Shown in pieces: positions 23,161 through 33,844 of a stretch of 64,000 nt of DNA (positions within the stretch are counted from its first letter, which is position 1; each line of letters begins with the position of its first letter). The translations under genes were made by a program, and so were the position numbers. This DNA comes from Cordylochernes scorpioides (Eukaryota > Arthropoda > Arachnida > Pseudoscorpiones > Chernetidae). Under the pieces are notes generated by a model. The model ran no database searches and had not been told where the DNA came from. It saw nothing but the letters and a program-made list of their open reading frames with translations. The stretch is from NCBI GenBank assembly GCA_030710605.1, contig CP092874.1, forward strand, positions 24,225,757 to 24,289,756, read 5' to 3'.

Positions 23161-23502
23161 TATTTTTATTTTATCTTCTGCTTTCGAGCGAGTAGGTCTA
23201 GAACACATTCTCTCTGAATTTTCTCATTGTTGGTGGATGAAACAGCACCAGTGATTATTTTGGCCGCTTTTGCTTGAACACTGTCTAGTCTTACTTTTAG
23301 TCATGAGCTTGAGGGAGCCCAGACCGGTGTTGCATATTGCATTATCGGCCTTATTAAGGTTATATATGTTGTTCTGAGAATTCTGGGTTTTTCTCCCCAA
23401 TTTGTTCCACATAGCCATCTCAGAATGTTTAGTTTTCTGGTAGCTCTATTTGAGGTGCTAATTATGTGTTTTGAAAATTCCAATTCCTCATCAATGATAG
23501 TT
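23161..23502 (-). pseudogene. LINE X: thumb/connection fragment
   Basis: The minus strand encodes KHIISTSNRATRKLNILRW and YITLIRPIMQYATPVWAP, the post-catalytic region of a LINE reverse transcriptase. It lies between nested LINE Z and a LINE tail and would have connected the X reverse transcriptase to its RNase H at 17045-17548. Confidence 0.7.
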
Positions 23503-24420
23503 AAAATAATTTTATTGACATCTTGTCAATACATACAAAGTGCACAGTCTGCACTATTTAAAAAAAAAGATGATATGCATTATATACATGTGATATCTTG
23601 GGACCTCTGGGACCAGTGTTACCTGATGCTAGACGAACCTCGATGTCAACTCTACCGTGCAGTCGTGGTGGAAGGCGACACAGCTGGGCCAAAGGTGAAA
23701 TAAGCAAATAGAGATTCCACTTAGAAGCGTCTGAACGTCAAGAAGGAATGGGACGAGGTGATTTCTGGCAGGAAAGGGTTTATCTTTTATCGGAGCGTCC
23801 GGTGGACAGGGACTGGAACGAAGACTAACTAAGGACTGACTAACTGAGGATCGGGGCCTCCTTTTATAGCTGAGCTGGGTCCGAACAGGTCACTGCTCTT
23901 TTCTGACGTAAACAGGGGGGGAAGTTTTATTATCCAGGAGGGCCACGACCTCGTAAAAGTTGGAATGGGTTTGCTAGGCCTTCTCTCCTATTTTCACCTA
24001 AGCCTGATTAGTTTTAACCTTAATTTTCTCCTGTTAGTCTCCATTCCTTATATCTGTACAGTTGCTATACTTTATTAGATTCTTACGCGGTACAGATTGA
24101 TGTTAGTTGAGGCTTTCTATTTGCAGTAAATAAGAAGTTATATACAATTACGTGGTGGAACATGTGGTAGCAGATATCTGGACTATTTACAACAATTCCA
24201 TGGTCTTAAATCATCACATACACTATGTACAATGAATATGGCGCCTCTGCCAGCGCTGCAGAGTTTGGTGGAGAATCGCCAGGTCGTCTCCAGCGACACC
24301 ACGCATTTTGCGATCTACGATGAATACCTAGATCGCGTACTTCGCCGCTTAGGAGATGGTGATGGCGCGGTCCTCGAGACCAACTGGAAAGATCCAAGAC
24401 TGCAGTATCACACGTTCTTC
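23503..24420 (-). mobile_element. Truncated non-LTR 3' region nested in LINE X
   Basis: Begins TTAAAATAATTTTATTGACA with the hairpin ATTGACATCTTGTCAAT (23515-23531), i.e. an element 3' end on the minus strand. 24225-24400 is closely related to 32480-32650 (ATGGCGCCTCTG ... TCCAGCGACACCACG ... GGAGATGGTGATGGCG). No recognisable domain. The right border is set where LINE X resumes (CCTTGGAAAATTCTCC) and matches composite 2. Confidence 0.6.
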
Positions 24421-25230
24421 CTTCCTTGGAAAATTCTCCATTGACCCAAACCTTTAACCTTCTTCCCCTTAAGAAGTCTGCAATCCAGGTTAAGGTTTCT
24501 CCTCTTACTCCGATGTTGTGCAGCTTTTCACGTGATTTCTCCCTCCACACTCGATCAAAATCTGAGGTCATATCAAGGAATATAGCCGTGGTCTTTTTTG
24601 GCGGTTTTTCCTGGAAAGAATCTATTATTGATTGACAGAAGTAGAACAGTTGATCAGTCGTACAGTGCTGGGATCTATAGGCAGTTTGGTAGAAGTTTAT
24701 TTTATTATTGTTAGTGAGCCAGACTATGAGCCTAGAGTGGATAATTCGTTCTGTTATTTCACAAAGTATGCTGGTGAGAGCAATTGGCCGATAGTTCTTG
24801 GATTCCTTGGCATCTTTGTTTGGTTTCAGTATTGGCACAGTAATTGATATCTTCCAATTCTTTGGTAGTTCACCAGTTTACCATGAAATGTTCAGTATTC
24901 GTAGGAGTTGTTTATTAGCTTTGTCTTCAAAGTGTTTAATCATTTGACCAAAGATTAGATTAGCTCTTGGTGACCTCTTAGATTTTTTATTGATGAGTTT
25001 AGCTCATTCAGTGTGAAGTCTCTCGAGAAAATATCTTGTTGATGGAAGTTTCTTGCTTGTTTAACTAACTGGTTTATATTATTTTTGGTGTGGAAGTGCT
25101 TGAAAGATATTCAGCAATTATGTTATTCATCTGTTTGTTCTCGTTCTCGCTGTTCTATTCATATCGGTTAGAGTATTGGAGGATTGGTGTTGGTTTTGAT
25201 TCTTTTCTAACACTCTAATCATATTCCAGT
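24421..25230 (-). pseudogene. LINE X: N-terminal half of reverse transcriptase
   Basis: The minus strand encodes LKPNKDAKESKNYRPIALTS, FYQTAYRSQHCTTDQLF and IFLDMTSDFDRVW, the fingers and first catalytic Asp of a non-LTR reverse transcriptase. The YxDD half is missing because another element is inserted. Homologous to 40560-41300 in composite 2. Frameshifts and stops are present. Confidence 0.8.
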
Positions 25231-25929
25231 GTTGGCTGTCCTTTCTTGGATCCATTTTTTCGCAGAACTCTGCCATTTTCTCTTGTTTGCATATCCAAAT
25301 TTCTTGTTCTATTTTGTGACTAATTTCAATGTGTTACTTTCTGTTTTCTTTTGTTTTATTTTTTTAAAGAAGTTCATTGATATTGTCTCTCTCTGCAATC
25401 ATTGCCTCGATGTTGTGGTCCTTCCAGTAAGGTATCCACAGGTCTAACGTCTCCTTCTAGGTATCGATGATTTTGCAGCTTTTGATATATTCGAAGAGAA
25501 GTTTTCCAAGTTTTTGTCAAGCGTTCTGTAATTCAATTTTTCGTTGCACAGTTCTTCAAGCTTTTCTGTGAATTTTTTTTTCAAGTCGGCTTTCCTAAAG
25601 TTCCATGTTCTTTTATTCTGTTGGACATTCTCAATTTTGAAGTTTAGGGTTGTTAAATTTGGTCTGTGGTCACTGATTGCACCTCTCAGGATTTTCCATT
25701 GTGTTGTGGGTGCGATGTTGTAATTTATCGCTGTGATGTCTATTGCGGATTCTGTGCCTGTCGACTTGGATAGATAGGTGTTCTCTCCCTTATTTAATGG
25801 TGTAAGGTCGAGGTCGGTGACCTTTGTTATCCTGGACAGATGATCCCCAAGTTGAACCTTTGGCGTTAAAATCGCCGAGTATGATTGTGATATCCGAAAA
25901 GGCTTCACTTAATGTCTCTATTGTGTGTA
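25231..25929 (-). pseudogene. LINE X: apurinic-type endonuclease
   Basis: The minus strand encodes ITIILGDFNAKGSTWG, ESAIDITAINYNIAPTTQW and GAISDHRPNLTTLNF: GDFNAK and SDHRP are hallmark blocks of the LINE APE endonuclease that nicks target DNA. The N-terminus is removed by a deletion that fuses this region directly to the transposase remnant at about 25929. Homologous to 41690-42080 in composite 2. Confidence 0.82.
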
Positions 25930-26660
25930 CCCATACAAAATTCAAAGATTTCACGAGCTGAAAGTTGGCGATTTTGAGATGCGTCAAGAATTCGCTGCAT
26001 GGGTTTTCCGGAAAATTGATATTGATGAAAACTGGCTGTCGAATGTTCTGTGGACAGATGATGCTCACTTTTCTCTAAACGGAGAATCTAACATTCAAAA
26101 CAGCCGCTTTTGGGCAACAGAAAACCCTAGGATTTTTACAGAAATGCCACTTTTTCAGCCTAGAGTTACAGTTTTGTGTGGGTTCACTTCTTCTTTTATT
26201 ATTGGGCCATTTTTCTTTGAAAAATCAATGGAAGAACTTTTAAAACCGTTTTTGTAACTGGTGAACGTTATGTTCATATGGGGTATTCCCATATTGCAGG
26301 GAAAAAGCACTAAGCGAAATAACATTCATGAAAGTTGGAGGACCTCCTCATATCCTCCGCGGTGCCAAACAATTGCTGAAGGATACGTTCGTTGAAAATC
26401 CTGTGATAAGTCGCCACTTTATATACCAGTGGTCTCCAAGATCACCAGACTTAACGCCTTGCGATTTTTGTTCATGGGGGTACATTAAATCGTGTGTTTA
26501 TCGATGCTGGCTTACCACATTGGCCATATTGAAGGCTTCTATCAGATGGCACGTTTTATCAATTTCAACAGATATGTTATTTAATGCTGTCCATTCTGTC
26601 ATTTATCGTCTGCAGGCGGTGATTGAGAATGAAGGGTGCCACATTGAGCAAGGATTGTGA
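25930..26660 (+). pseudogene. Tc1/mariner-superfamily transposase, C-terminal half (composite 1)
   Basis: Two plus-strand frames, 25925-26257 and 26328-26660. The first encodes RQEFAAWVFRKIDIDENWLS and WTDDAHFSLNG (first catalytic Asp), then RVTVLCGFTSSFIIGPFFFE; the second encodes GGPPHILRGAKQLLKD and SPRSPDLTPCDF with the later acidic residues. A break near 26257-26330 removes the region around the second Asp. The N-terminal helix-turn-helix (present in composite 2 at 42673) is deleted. The arrangement matches the DUF4817-plus-DDE transposases common in arthropods, which cut and paste into TA sites. Confidence 0.85.
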
Positions 26661-27099
26661 CCTAATACAGGAGAGAAAGCAGTTACCTCGTGTGTTATAT
26701 AAGCTGCCATGTATTATATTACCTACCAATATTTTGCAGCTCTTTGTGTTGGGATATGGGGATAATAAATGCTGTCCTCACATCTTGACTCTTTTTTTTT
26801 TGTGAACAGTAATATTTTGTTTGTCATTTGCTCACATATTATTTCGTGCAAACTAGAGTGTTATAACTTCTTGAATAACACTGGTGCACACAATTTTTCC
26901 CCTTATGTTTAGTTTTTCGCTTTTCGCTCATTAGAAGAAATAGCATAAGGAATATTTTCTGTACACCAATACCTTTAGAAATTTTTTGCAAAAAATAATA
27001 CAAAATGATTTTATTACCACGTTTTTCAACGCAAAAGGTCGATTTGAAAAATATTTTTATTTGAGGGGACACATTTTTTAAAATTGGGTACAGTATGAG
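26661..27099 (+). other. 3' non-coding part of the composite 1 transposon
   Basis: AT-rich sequence between transposase stop and right TIR, homologous to 43775-44180 of composite 2 (TTAGAAGAAATAGCATAAGG; TTTTTCAACGCAAAAGGTCG). No gene. Confidence 0.7.
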
Positions 27100-27574
27100 A
27101 GAGAGTTGAATTAAAAATATTAGAAATTTATTATCTTCGGAAACACAAACCGTATCTAAAATATCAATTTTTAATTTTTTGCTACATGTTTTAATTTGCA
27201 TTTACCTATTTTACATATCTCTGATTGTATTTAAAAATTGTTAACCAATTCTTCATACTTTTGGCGAAGTGGTGTTTTATTAATTTGTTATTTAATGTTA
27301 TTAGGGTTCTTTCCTGGTGTCCAAAAAGGAAAAATTCGTATCGATCAGTTATATTTTTCAATTTATCAAACAATTTGGCCGCTGAATCTCTGATTTTGGT
27401 AGTGCGCCATCTGGCGAATAAAATTGTAACTAAAATCAATTTCGAATTTTTCATTATTTGCCATAAAAAATCCCATTGCATCCTGAACACAATGGTGTTC
27501 ACCGCATTGCTCTAGCGCAAATATTCGCGGAGTTATTAATTTTTAAAATAGTGCGGGACTTTTGGATCACCCTG
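27100..27574 (-). repeat. Right long TIR of composite 1
   Basis: Inverted copy of 16165-16640, ending GGGACTTTTGGATCACCCTG and followed by TA at 27575-27576. Contains GCGCCATCT at 27404-27412. Confidence 0.92.
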
Positions 27575-27775
27575 TATTTAAAAGTAAAGCTTAGGTTAGC
27601 CAGCGCAGTATTTAGCCAGTTGTACCTTTGCTGAGAGTTATCGGGTTGGGAAATTCTAATCAAAATATGAAATTTTCTTAAATTTTGTCCATGAGTGTAT
27701 ATAATTAACATATAAATTTATGAAAAAACTAAAGAAAAAAATAAAAGATCAGGTGTTGAAATCAAAAATAAAAAA

Positions 27776-28160
27776 GGCATATCCTGACCAGGAGCACATG
27801 TGCTTTACAGTAGGCAGAGCGCCATCTGGTGGAACAGAAATCAACTAAGCATTGATTTAGCCTGTTCCCTGATATTTGGCCAACTCAATTTCTTGATAAA
27901 TCAAGAAAAGCCATTTCTAGGTTTTTCAAGAAGCTACTGGGACCAAAAAATCTTTTTGGTCGCAGTGGTACAGCCTACTCCATGCTGACGAGCGCCAAAA
28001 AGCGCGAAACGCGTTCGTGGATGGCTTTTCTTGATTTATCAAGAAATTGGGTTGGCCAAATATCAGGGAACAGGCTAAATCAATGATTAGTTGATTTCTG
28101 TTCCACCAGATGGCGTTCTGCCTTCTGTAAAGCACATGTGCTCCTGGTCAGGATATGCCA
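27776..28160. mobile_element. Foldback MITE with 140-bp inverted arms
   Basis: Outer ends GGCATATCCTGACCAGGAGC and its complement (CTCCTGGTCAGGATATGCC). The arms span about 27776-27916 and 28019-28160, with a 100-bp GC-richer centre (CGCCAAAAAGCGCGAAACGC). Each arm carries TTCTTGATAAATCAAGAA, itself palindromic, and a CCACCAGATGGCG motif. Full copy at 63345-63727, solo arm at 45715-45857, degenerate relative at 33000-33165. Confidence 0.88.
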
Positions 28161-28195
28161 TTTTTATTTTTGATATACCTTTATATAAAAAGGCA

Positions 28196-28325
28196 TATAT
28201 TGGATCAAAATATAATTTATTTTACCAATATTTCAGTTGGCTGAACGCCAACCTTTATCAAGGTATTATAACATTTTCAGCCAACTGAAATATTGGTAAA
28301 ATAAATGATATTTTGATCCAATATA
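28196..28325. repeat. Long hairpin with CCTTTATCAAGG loop
   Basis: Inverted arms of about 50 bp (TTTACCAATATTTCAGTTGG and its complement) around ACGCCAACCTTTATCAAGGT. Duplicate at 63769-63893. One base difference breaks the AT-rich part of the stem at this copy. It looks like a short palindromic transposon or a structural repeat. Confidence 0.8.
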
Positions 28326-28440
28326 TGTTTTTTTATTTAAAGATTTATTTATGGATTGCTCTATTTTAAAAAATATATATACCTTTATAATTTCGAATTT
28401 CTTTCTCCTTTTATCCTAGTATTTTAATTATTCTATGAGT

Positions 28441-28959
28441 ATATATATATATGAATTAACAAGATGTGATCATCACCCGACCGCCCCTATCCAATCAATC
28501 ACTCCCCCCTTTTCCCTATTTCAATCTTGCATCCGGAAGTCGGCTGTTATGAAATGCCAATTTCACTTATCTTGATCGTACCGTACTTCCGCTTCCCTGC
28601 TATTCTCTACGGGTTAATTCCTTCTCGGTCTGAGCTCTCTGTCGCTGGTTGACCATTTAGCATCTATGTCACATTCGTTTGGTGGAATATTTGCATAGGG
28701 GGATATATGTATATTTACAATATAATGCGGTTTGTGATTGTAAAACGACATTTGAAATACTATCCCTCATTTCTCCTTGAAATAAATTTTGAATTTTCGT
28801 TGAAAAGAAACACATGCGGGATAGTATTTCAAATATGTATATGTGATAATTTTCGGAAATATATAAATAAAATGGCCTGTGTGGATTACAAGGAAAGAGG
28901 GAAGATAGCCGGGTTAAACCCCCTTGGTAAACAAGTGTCAAGTCTTCATTCTCCCCTAA
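28441..28959. other. Non-coding stretch with a small palindrome
   Basis: No gene seen. 28745-28845 is an imperfect palindrome (CATTTGAAATACTATCCC and complement GGGATAGTATTTCAAATATG) around TTTCTCCTTGAAATAAATTT, related to the arms at 13195-13490. Confidence 0.55.
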
Positions 28960-29115
28960 GGGATTTATCTTACTCAAATCGGTTTAAAAGCGGCTGGATG
29001 TGATAAGAAAAAGCACAGTTCTCACCGAGGTGGTCACTACGCCAGTTGGTCTAGGGGTTGTTCACGGACCTTCTATCTTTCCTCCCCGATCTATTTCCTT
29101 ACGGGGCCTCTGGAT
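28960..29115 (+). repeat. Dispersed repeat, copy 1
   Basis: GATTTATCTTACTCAAATCG ... AAGCACAGTTCTCACC ... GTTGGTCTAGGGGTTGTT ... CCTCCCCGATC. Near-identical to 33205-33360. The TTGGTCTAGGGG part resembles a tRNA A box, so it may be a SINE, but I see no B box. Confidence 0.7.
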
Positions 29116-29218
29116 CCTGTGTGTCCTTACCACCCATCACTCAACCACCACGACTGCTTCTAACCAACATGCCACACTGCATTCATCCAACAGCATAAAC
29201 TACATTACTACATATATA

Positions 29219-31922
29219 CACTTGGTTCTTTTTTTATGCGGTAGATGCGTTCCAGGGGAATCCGCATAAAAAAAAATCGCACAAAAAAAGACATACATTT
29301 ATATGTAAAATGATGGATACGTTCCATTTATTAAAAAAATCACATAAAACCTAAATAATGTTTTAAAATGCACCAGAAATCGCATAAAAAAAGATTTATA
29401 AATAATAAGATTTAATTTTTTTCTCATCATATTTTAATAAATGGCACATATGTGTGTTAATAACAAAACTTAATATGTAAAAAAAAAACATAAACAAAAC
29501 TTTATTTAAAATCATATTAAGAATGTTTTCATCATTATTCGCTGTCTGATAATGTGCGAACCCGTTTGTGGATTGGTGCAAGATCACTTTCATCACTTGA
29601 AGATAAAATTACGTCATCAGATCTACATGGTAATGCTTCTTTAGGAACTTCAGTGATTTTTTTTCTTTGACAAGGTAGTCAGTAATCAAACGCTGTGATG
29701 GCTTGACTAGTTCTTTGTAGAGTTCTCTGTAGCCAGACATACAAAATTTCAGATCACGTTGGAATTTTAAGGCGCGTTCTACATCATTATCATTTTGAAT
29801 AAAAAAAATTTCCAATTTACCGGAAAGTTGAAGGCCTTCCCGAAGTAATTTTTCGTCCAGTGGAGTAACATCTTCCAGTTCGCTATCTACACACTGTTTC
29901 GAAATCTTTAGTAGTATCTACCATACTTTCCAAAATATCATCATCATTTAGGGCTTCGTCCACAAGCAATTCTTCTATATCATGCTCGCCAAAATCATCA
30001 AAACCTTCCCCACCTATTTCCTTAGCAATTGAAATAATATATGATGTTAATATTGTTGTTCTATTTGATTCATTTCTCTTTGATACGCATTCAGGCCAAG
30101 CAGCTTTCCAACATGCATTTAAAGTTTGTGATTTTATCTCGGCAATTGCTAACGCAACATGATCTACACAGTTCAAGATATTAAATTGTTTCCAAACTTC
30201 AGTAACTGTTATTGTATCGGATTCCAGTTTATCGAAAATGAATTGGAAAGTGAATTTTACATAATATTTTTTAAATGTTGAAATAATTCCCTGATCTAAT
30301 GGTTGAATTAGGCTCGTTGTGTTTGGAGGGAAAAAACTACCTTTATATTTGGATGTTCTAAGTTTGGATGACCTGGTGCATTGTCAAGAATTAATAAGAT
30401 CTTAAATTCGAGACCCATCTCTTTCATATAATTTTCTACTTCGGGTACGAAGCATTTATTGAACCATTCAGTGAAAATAGCCGTTGTTACCCAGGCCTTC
30501 TGTTTGCCATCCAATGTACGGGCAGTGTATTTAAGTCTTTTCCTTTTAATGCACGTGGTTTTAAAGATCGATTTACAAGCAGCGGTTTTAACATTCGATC
30601 GCCAGATGCATTGCTGCACAGCAATAAAGTAACTCGATCTTTAGCAGCTTTAAAACCACTGGCATTTTTTTCGGACTTTGCAATGTAAGTACGGGTTGGC
30701 ATTTTTTTCCAAAACAATCCTGTTTCATCAGCATTGAAGATTTGATGGGCACAATATCCTCCATCTTTAATAATTTTAGCCAACTTTTCAGGATATTTTC
30801 TAGCAGCTTCTTCATCTGCAGAAGCCACCTCACCTTTTATTTTTAGATTATGAAAAGAATGTCTTTTTATAAAACCAGTTAACCACCCTGTGCTGGCAGA
30901 GAATTGTGGATTACTTTCACGTGAAGATGTAGATGGCTCTGATTCTTTTAACTCCTTGTAAAATTTAAGGGCTTTCATCTTGATTAAATGTCCATCTAAC
31001 GGAATTCTTTTTTGAGTTAAATCTTCAATCCAAATTACGAGAGCCTTTTCTGTTTTTTTCTATTAAAGTGCCTCTTGAATATGATGAAATTTTAGAACTC
31101 AAATTTGTACCAGATCTGACTGATCTTCTTATTGCCGCTTCATTTTTTTTTTATTGCTCTTATAGTAGATTCGCCTAAATTATAACGTTTACCTATTGCT
31201 GTTGATCTTTCTCCTTTCGCCAAGCAATCGAGAATTATAATTTTGGTTTCTAGCGAAATTGCACTTCTTTTTTGTTTTATATTATTGTCACACATTTTCT
31301 TTAAGAGGACCAAAAATTATAGAAAAAACTTAATGTACAATTACGCACTAAAATTATTCAAAAAAACTTACAATTCACTTGAGTAAATTTATCTTCCGGT
31401 TTTCGGTAGTAACCTTCTTTCACAAAGTTTTATTTTCTAATGCTTTCCAATATGCAGGCTTTTTTAATTAGTTTCATACAAAAACAAAATGCAGCATAAA
31501 AACACGCAATTTTAACGAGGTATTTTTGTTTTTGTCTCTTTTGTTTTTAAGAACAAATCAAGAGAAAACATGTCAATAAAAGAAAAAAGAAATTTGTAAC
31601 GGCAGCTGGCACGCCGGCGGGTTTTCAGTTTTGATTTCGGTTTTGCACGAGTTGTGTAAGACACCGGCAGGCGCGGAATAAAAGACATTGGAACTTCCCC
31701 TCTACTGTTTGTTGGATAACTTAACATACAACCAGGACGTTACAAAATTCTTTCTTTGTATTGATTGCGTAATAGTAGAGTTGTAGTTGTTATTCTTATT
31801 CGTTTTCAGAAAAAGTGAATCACCAAAAAAAAAATTTTCGAAATTCGAATAAATTTTTTTTTTCTTGCACCGCATAACTCCAAAACCGCATAAAAAAAAC
31901 CGCATAAAAAGAGAACGAAGTG
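29219..31922 (-). mobile_element. Tigger/pogo-like DNA transposon (2.7 kb, broken)
   Basis: Inverted ends CACTTGGTTCT and, on the other side, AGAACGAAGTG, each leading into TTTTTATGCGGT; flanked by TA (29217-29218 and 31923-31924). Subterminal copies of CGCATAAAA repeat at both ends (29272, 29340, 29385; 31868-31905). The transposase lies on the minus strand. Size, TA target and transposase type all fit Tigger. Confidence 0.9.
29536..31295 (-). pseudogene. Tigger-type (CENP-B/DDE) transposase
   Basis: Start ATG at 31295 (complement), with a helix-turn-helix region containing CLAKGERSTAIGKRYNLGES. The central frame 30487-30978 has WLTGFIKRHSFHNLKIKGE (CENP-B-type DNA-binding) and IFNADETGLFWKKMP with the first catalytic Asp. 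30308-30619 continues with LLILDNAPGHP (second Asp). 29883-30176 and 29609-29815 are the acidic C-terminal region, ending in LSDSE near 29536. At least two homopolymer-associated frame changes lie in poly(A) runs near 31145 and 31060, with further breaks between the C-terminal pieces. Related to jerky/TIGD proteins. Not functional as it stands, unless the breaks are sequencing errors. Confidence 0.88.
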
Positions 31923-32127
31923 TATATTGTTACGACGCAGCGGTCGTTGTTTGCGTACAAGGTTCAATGTAGGTTTGCTGTGGATACAGCTTAGTTTGAT
32001 ATACTTTTTTTTTGCTTATCCCTAGTACACGTGGTACAGGTCATGATAATCATGGTGGGTAGTTAGCGACTGCTTTTACTGTAAGCGCACCACATGTCTA
32101 CACATGTGAAAAGCAGTTCGACTTTGC
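31923..32127 (-). repeat. SINE 3' module attached to copy 3
   Basis: 32010-32110 is the complement of the SINE tail (GCTTATCCCTAGTACACGTG ... ATGATAATCATGGTGGGTAG ... CACCACATGTCTACACATG): a single unit of the satellite-like module, directly joined to the SINE head at 32128. Confidence 0.85.
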
Positions 32128-32313
32128 ACTTACAAATGTGCCAGAGCCCCGTTTGGTTACTTGCACTCGCTGGTGGGGTTCGATTTTTGCAAGAATCGGG
32201 GGCCATTGGAGCATTTTTTTTAAACAGAAAAAAAAGTGTCCAATGCGGGAATCGAACCCGGGTCGTAGTAGTCGAAAACCAAACGGTTTAACCAGCCTTC
32301 CACCGACCTCCAT
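32128..32313 (-). repeat. tRNA-derived SINE, copy 3
   Basis: Well-preserved head on the minus strand: A box TGGTTAAACCG and B box GGTTCGATTCC, then the GGGGGCCATTGGAGC block and CGAGTGCAAG body, leading into the tail unit at 32010-32110. Confidence 0.9.
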
Positions 32314-32379
32314 TTTGATATACTTTATTACCAGGAGTTGTTAATGGAATGGGCAACTAGGTACACTTAGACAATGACA

Positions 32380-32935
32380 ATTAAAATAATTTTATTGACA
32401 TCTTGTCAATACATGCAAAAGTGAACAGTCTGCACTATTAAAAAATGATAATTATATATATGTATGTGCATAATACTATGTACAATGTACATGGCGCCTC
32501 TACCACCGCTACAGAGTTTGGTAGAGAATCTCCAGCGGGTCTCCAGCGACACCACGTATTTCGCGATCTACGAAGAATACGTAGATCACGTGCTTCGCCG
32601 CTGAGGAGATGGTGATGGCGTGGTCTTAAAGATCAACTAGATACACTTAGATGGACTTGTCTCAAATATCCGTCATCAGAAGGATCGCCTACTGTCGGCT
32701 CCTGTCCAGGTCAAGCAAGCTTCTCTGGCACCGTCTTGTAGGATTATCCACATGACCACAGACAACTCGCCATGTCTTCCACTCTCCACAGATGTGACCA
32801 GACTGTCCTTGTCCCCCACACTGGAATACCATTTTTGGCTCCTGTTGCCCTCACACATAGCAGCTGGAGTCCGCCCATCTTCCCCCAAATTTAGTCTGGA
32901 ATCTTGGCCTCTGAAATAGCTTGTCATCCATTTTA
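32380..32935 (-). mobile_element. Truncated non-LTR 3' region, second copy
   Basis: Starts ACAATTAAAATAATTTTATT with hairpin ATTGACATCTTGTCAAT (32392-32408). 32480-32650 matches 24225-24400. Beyond it a minus-strand frame (32676-32927) encodes no domain I recognise. Confidence 0.6.
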
Positions 32936-32999
32936 CAATATATTTCGAAACTTCACTATATTCTCATAGTATTATCATGTGAAACACTACTATTGATTA

Positions 33000-33165
33000 T
33001 GAAAAAGGCTCCGTGGTTAACTTTTCTTGATTAATCAAGAATGGGTATATGGCCAATTCTGGAATAATTAAAAATCAACGAGAATAGTTGATATTTATTC
33101 CGATAGATGGCGCAAGCCATCAGCAACTTTCAGTTGCACGATGAGAAGATGCCTTTTTCATCATT
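33000..33165. mobile_element. Degenerate foldback MITE
   Basis: Ends GAAAAAGGC and GCCTTTTTC; the interior has TTCTTGATTAATCAAGAA and ATAGATGGCGCAAGCC, relating it to the 27776 family. Only one arm is well conserved. Confidence 0.55.
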
Positions 33166-33204
33166 TATGCACCTTATCCAAGTACAATATCACATTTGTA
33201 CTAA

Positions 33205-33360
33205 GGGATTTATCCTACTCAAATCGGTTTAAAAGCGGCTGGATGTGATAAGAAAAAGCACAGTTCTCACCAAGGTGGTCTCGACGCCATTTGTTCTAGG
33301 GGTTGTTCTCGGACCTTCTATCTTTCCTCCCCGATCCATTTCCTCACGGGGCCTCTGTCT
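33205..33360 (+). repeat. Dispersed repeat, copy 2
   Basis: Second copy of the 28960-29115 repeat, diverged at a few positions (CGACGCCATTTGTTCTAGGG versus CTACGCCAGTTGGTCTAGGG). Confidence 0.7.
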
Positions 33361-33419
33361 CCTGTGGAGTTATATTCCAATTACTGTAAAGCGATCCGTT
33401 GTCCAAATGATAATTATTT

Positions 33420-33680
33420 TTTCACTATATAAATATAATCACGTTTTATTATTGATATCTAAGAAATTGAAGTGCACTCTGTGTGATAGTGAATTTAGCC
33501 AGGACTTTCCTCACTACATGTTTTATTGTCCGGCACTTTAAGAGGAGAGAGTAATTCTCCGCCTAAAGATTGCTTATGAAAACAATTCTGCATATGTTTT
33601 ATTGGAAAAAGTAGTGAAGAGGACTAATGCATTGGCTTTTCACAAAATCTGGAGAACAGCACAGTGAAAAGGCGTAACAC
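33420..33680 (+). pseudogene. LINE C-terminal fragment
   Basis: Encodes KKLKCTLCDSEFSQDFPHYM followed by FYCPAL and, after a stop, VLLEKVVKRTNALAFHKIW. The C-X2-C...H...C pattern is the LINE C-terminal zinc motif. No core domains upstream. Sequence to 33840 is non-coding, with AATAAA at about 33819. Confidence 0.5.
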
Positions 33681-33844
33681 AGAAGATGGACCCAATTTGA
33701 GAGGAAAGATTGATGTTATTCTCCATTCTTAATCTTCACTTTCTGTAGGTAAATGCTATGTTTACTTCTGTTTACCTATCCTGGGAGTATATCCTTTATG
33801 GGACGATTGTCCTTAATAAAGGATTTTTGTTGTTGTTATATGAA

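Larger units (their letters stand above)
16165..27574. mobile_element. Composite 1: Tc1/mariner-superfamily element carrying nested LINEs
   Basis: An 11.4-kb unit bounded by inverted ends CAGGGTGATCCAAAAGTCCC (16165, and complement ending at 27574) and by TA on both sides. The long TIRs run about 475 bp each. Order: left TIR; LINE X on the minus strand starting after CTGGAATGCCGT at 16720-16731; LINE Y (plus) and LINE Z (minus) and a LINE tail nested in LINE X; then the 3' half of a transposase; then right TIR. The flanks join exactly at a paralogous empty site at about 63141. A 5' part of LINE X and the first part of the transposase have been deleted at about 25929. Confidence 0.93.
27575..28440. 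repeat. Right flank block of composite 1, paralogous to 63142-64000
   Basis: TTTAAAAGTAAAGCTTAGG and the next 860 bp match 63143 onward in the same order, including the foldback MITE and the hairpin described separately. With 15880-16164 it shows that composite 1 inserted into a copy of the 62900-64000 segment. Confidence 0.92.

Noticed and set aside
23504..24420. Host gene fragment with the MAPLPALQSLVEN frame (24232-24444)
   Set aside because: The same block recurs at 32480-32650 attached to the same non-LTR 3' hairpin, so it is element sequence. The second copy has a stop in this frame.
28960..29269. 89-98 codon frames in the dispersed repeat (also 33245-33541)
   Set aside because: Shared start is repeat sequence; only the C-terminal LINE zinc motif at 33465-33545 is meaningful.
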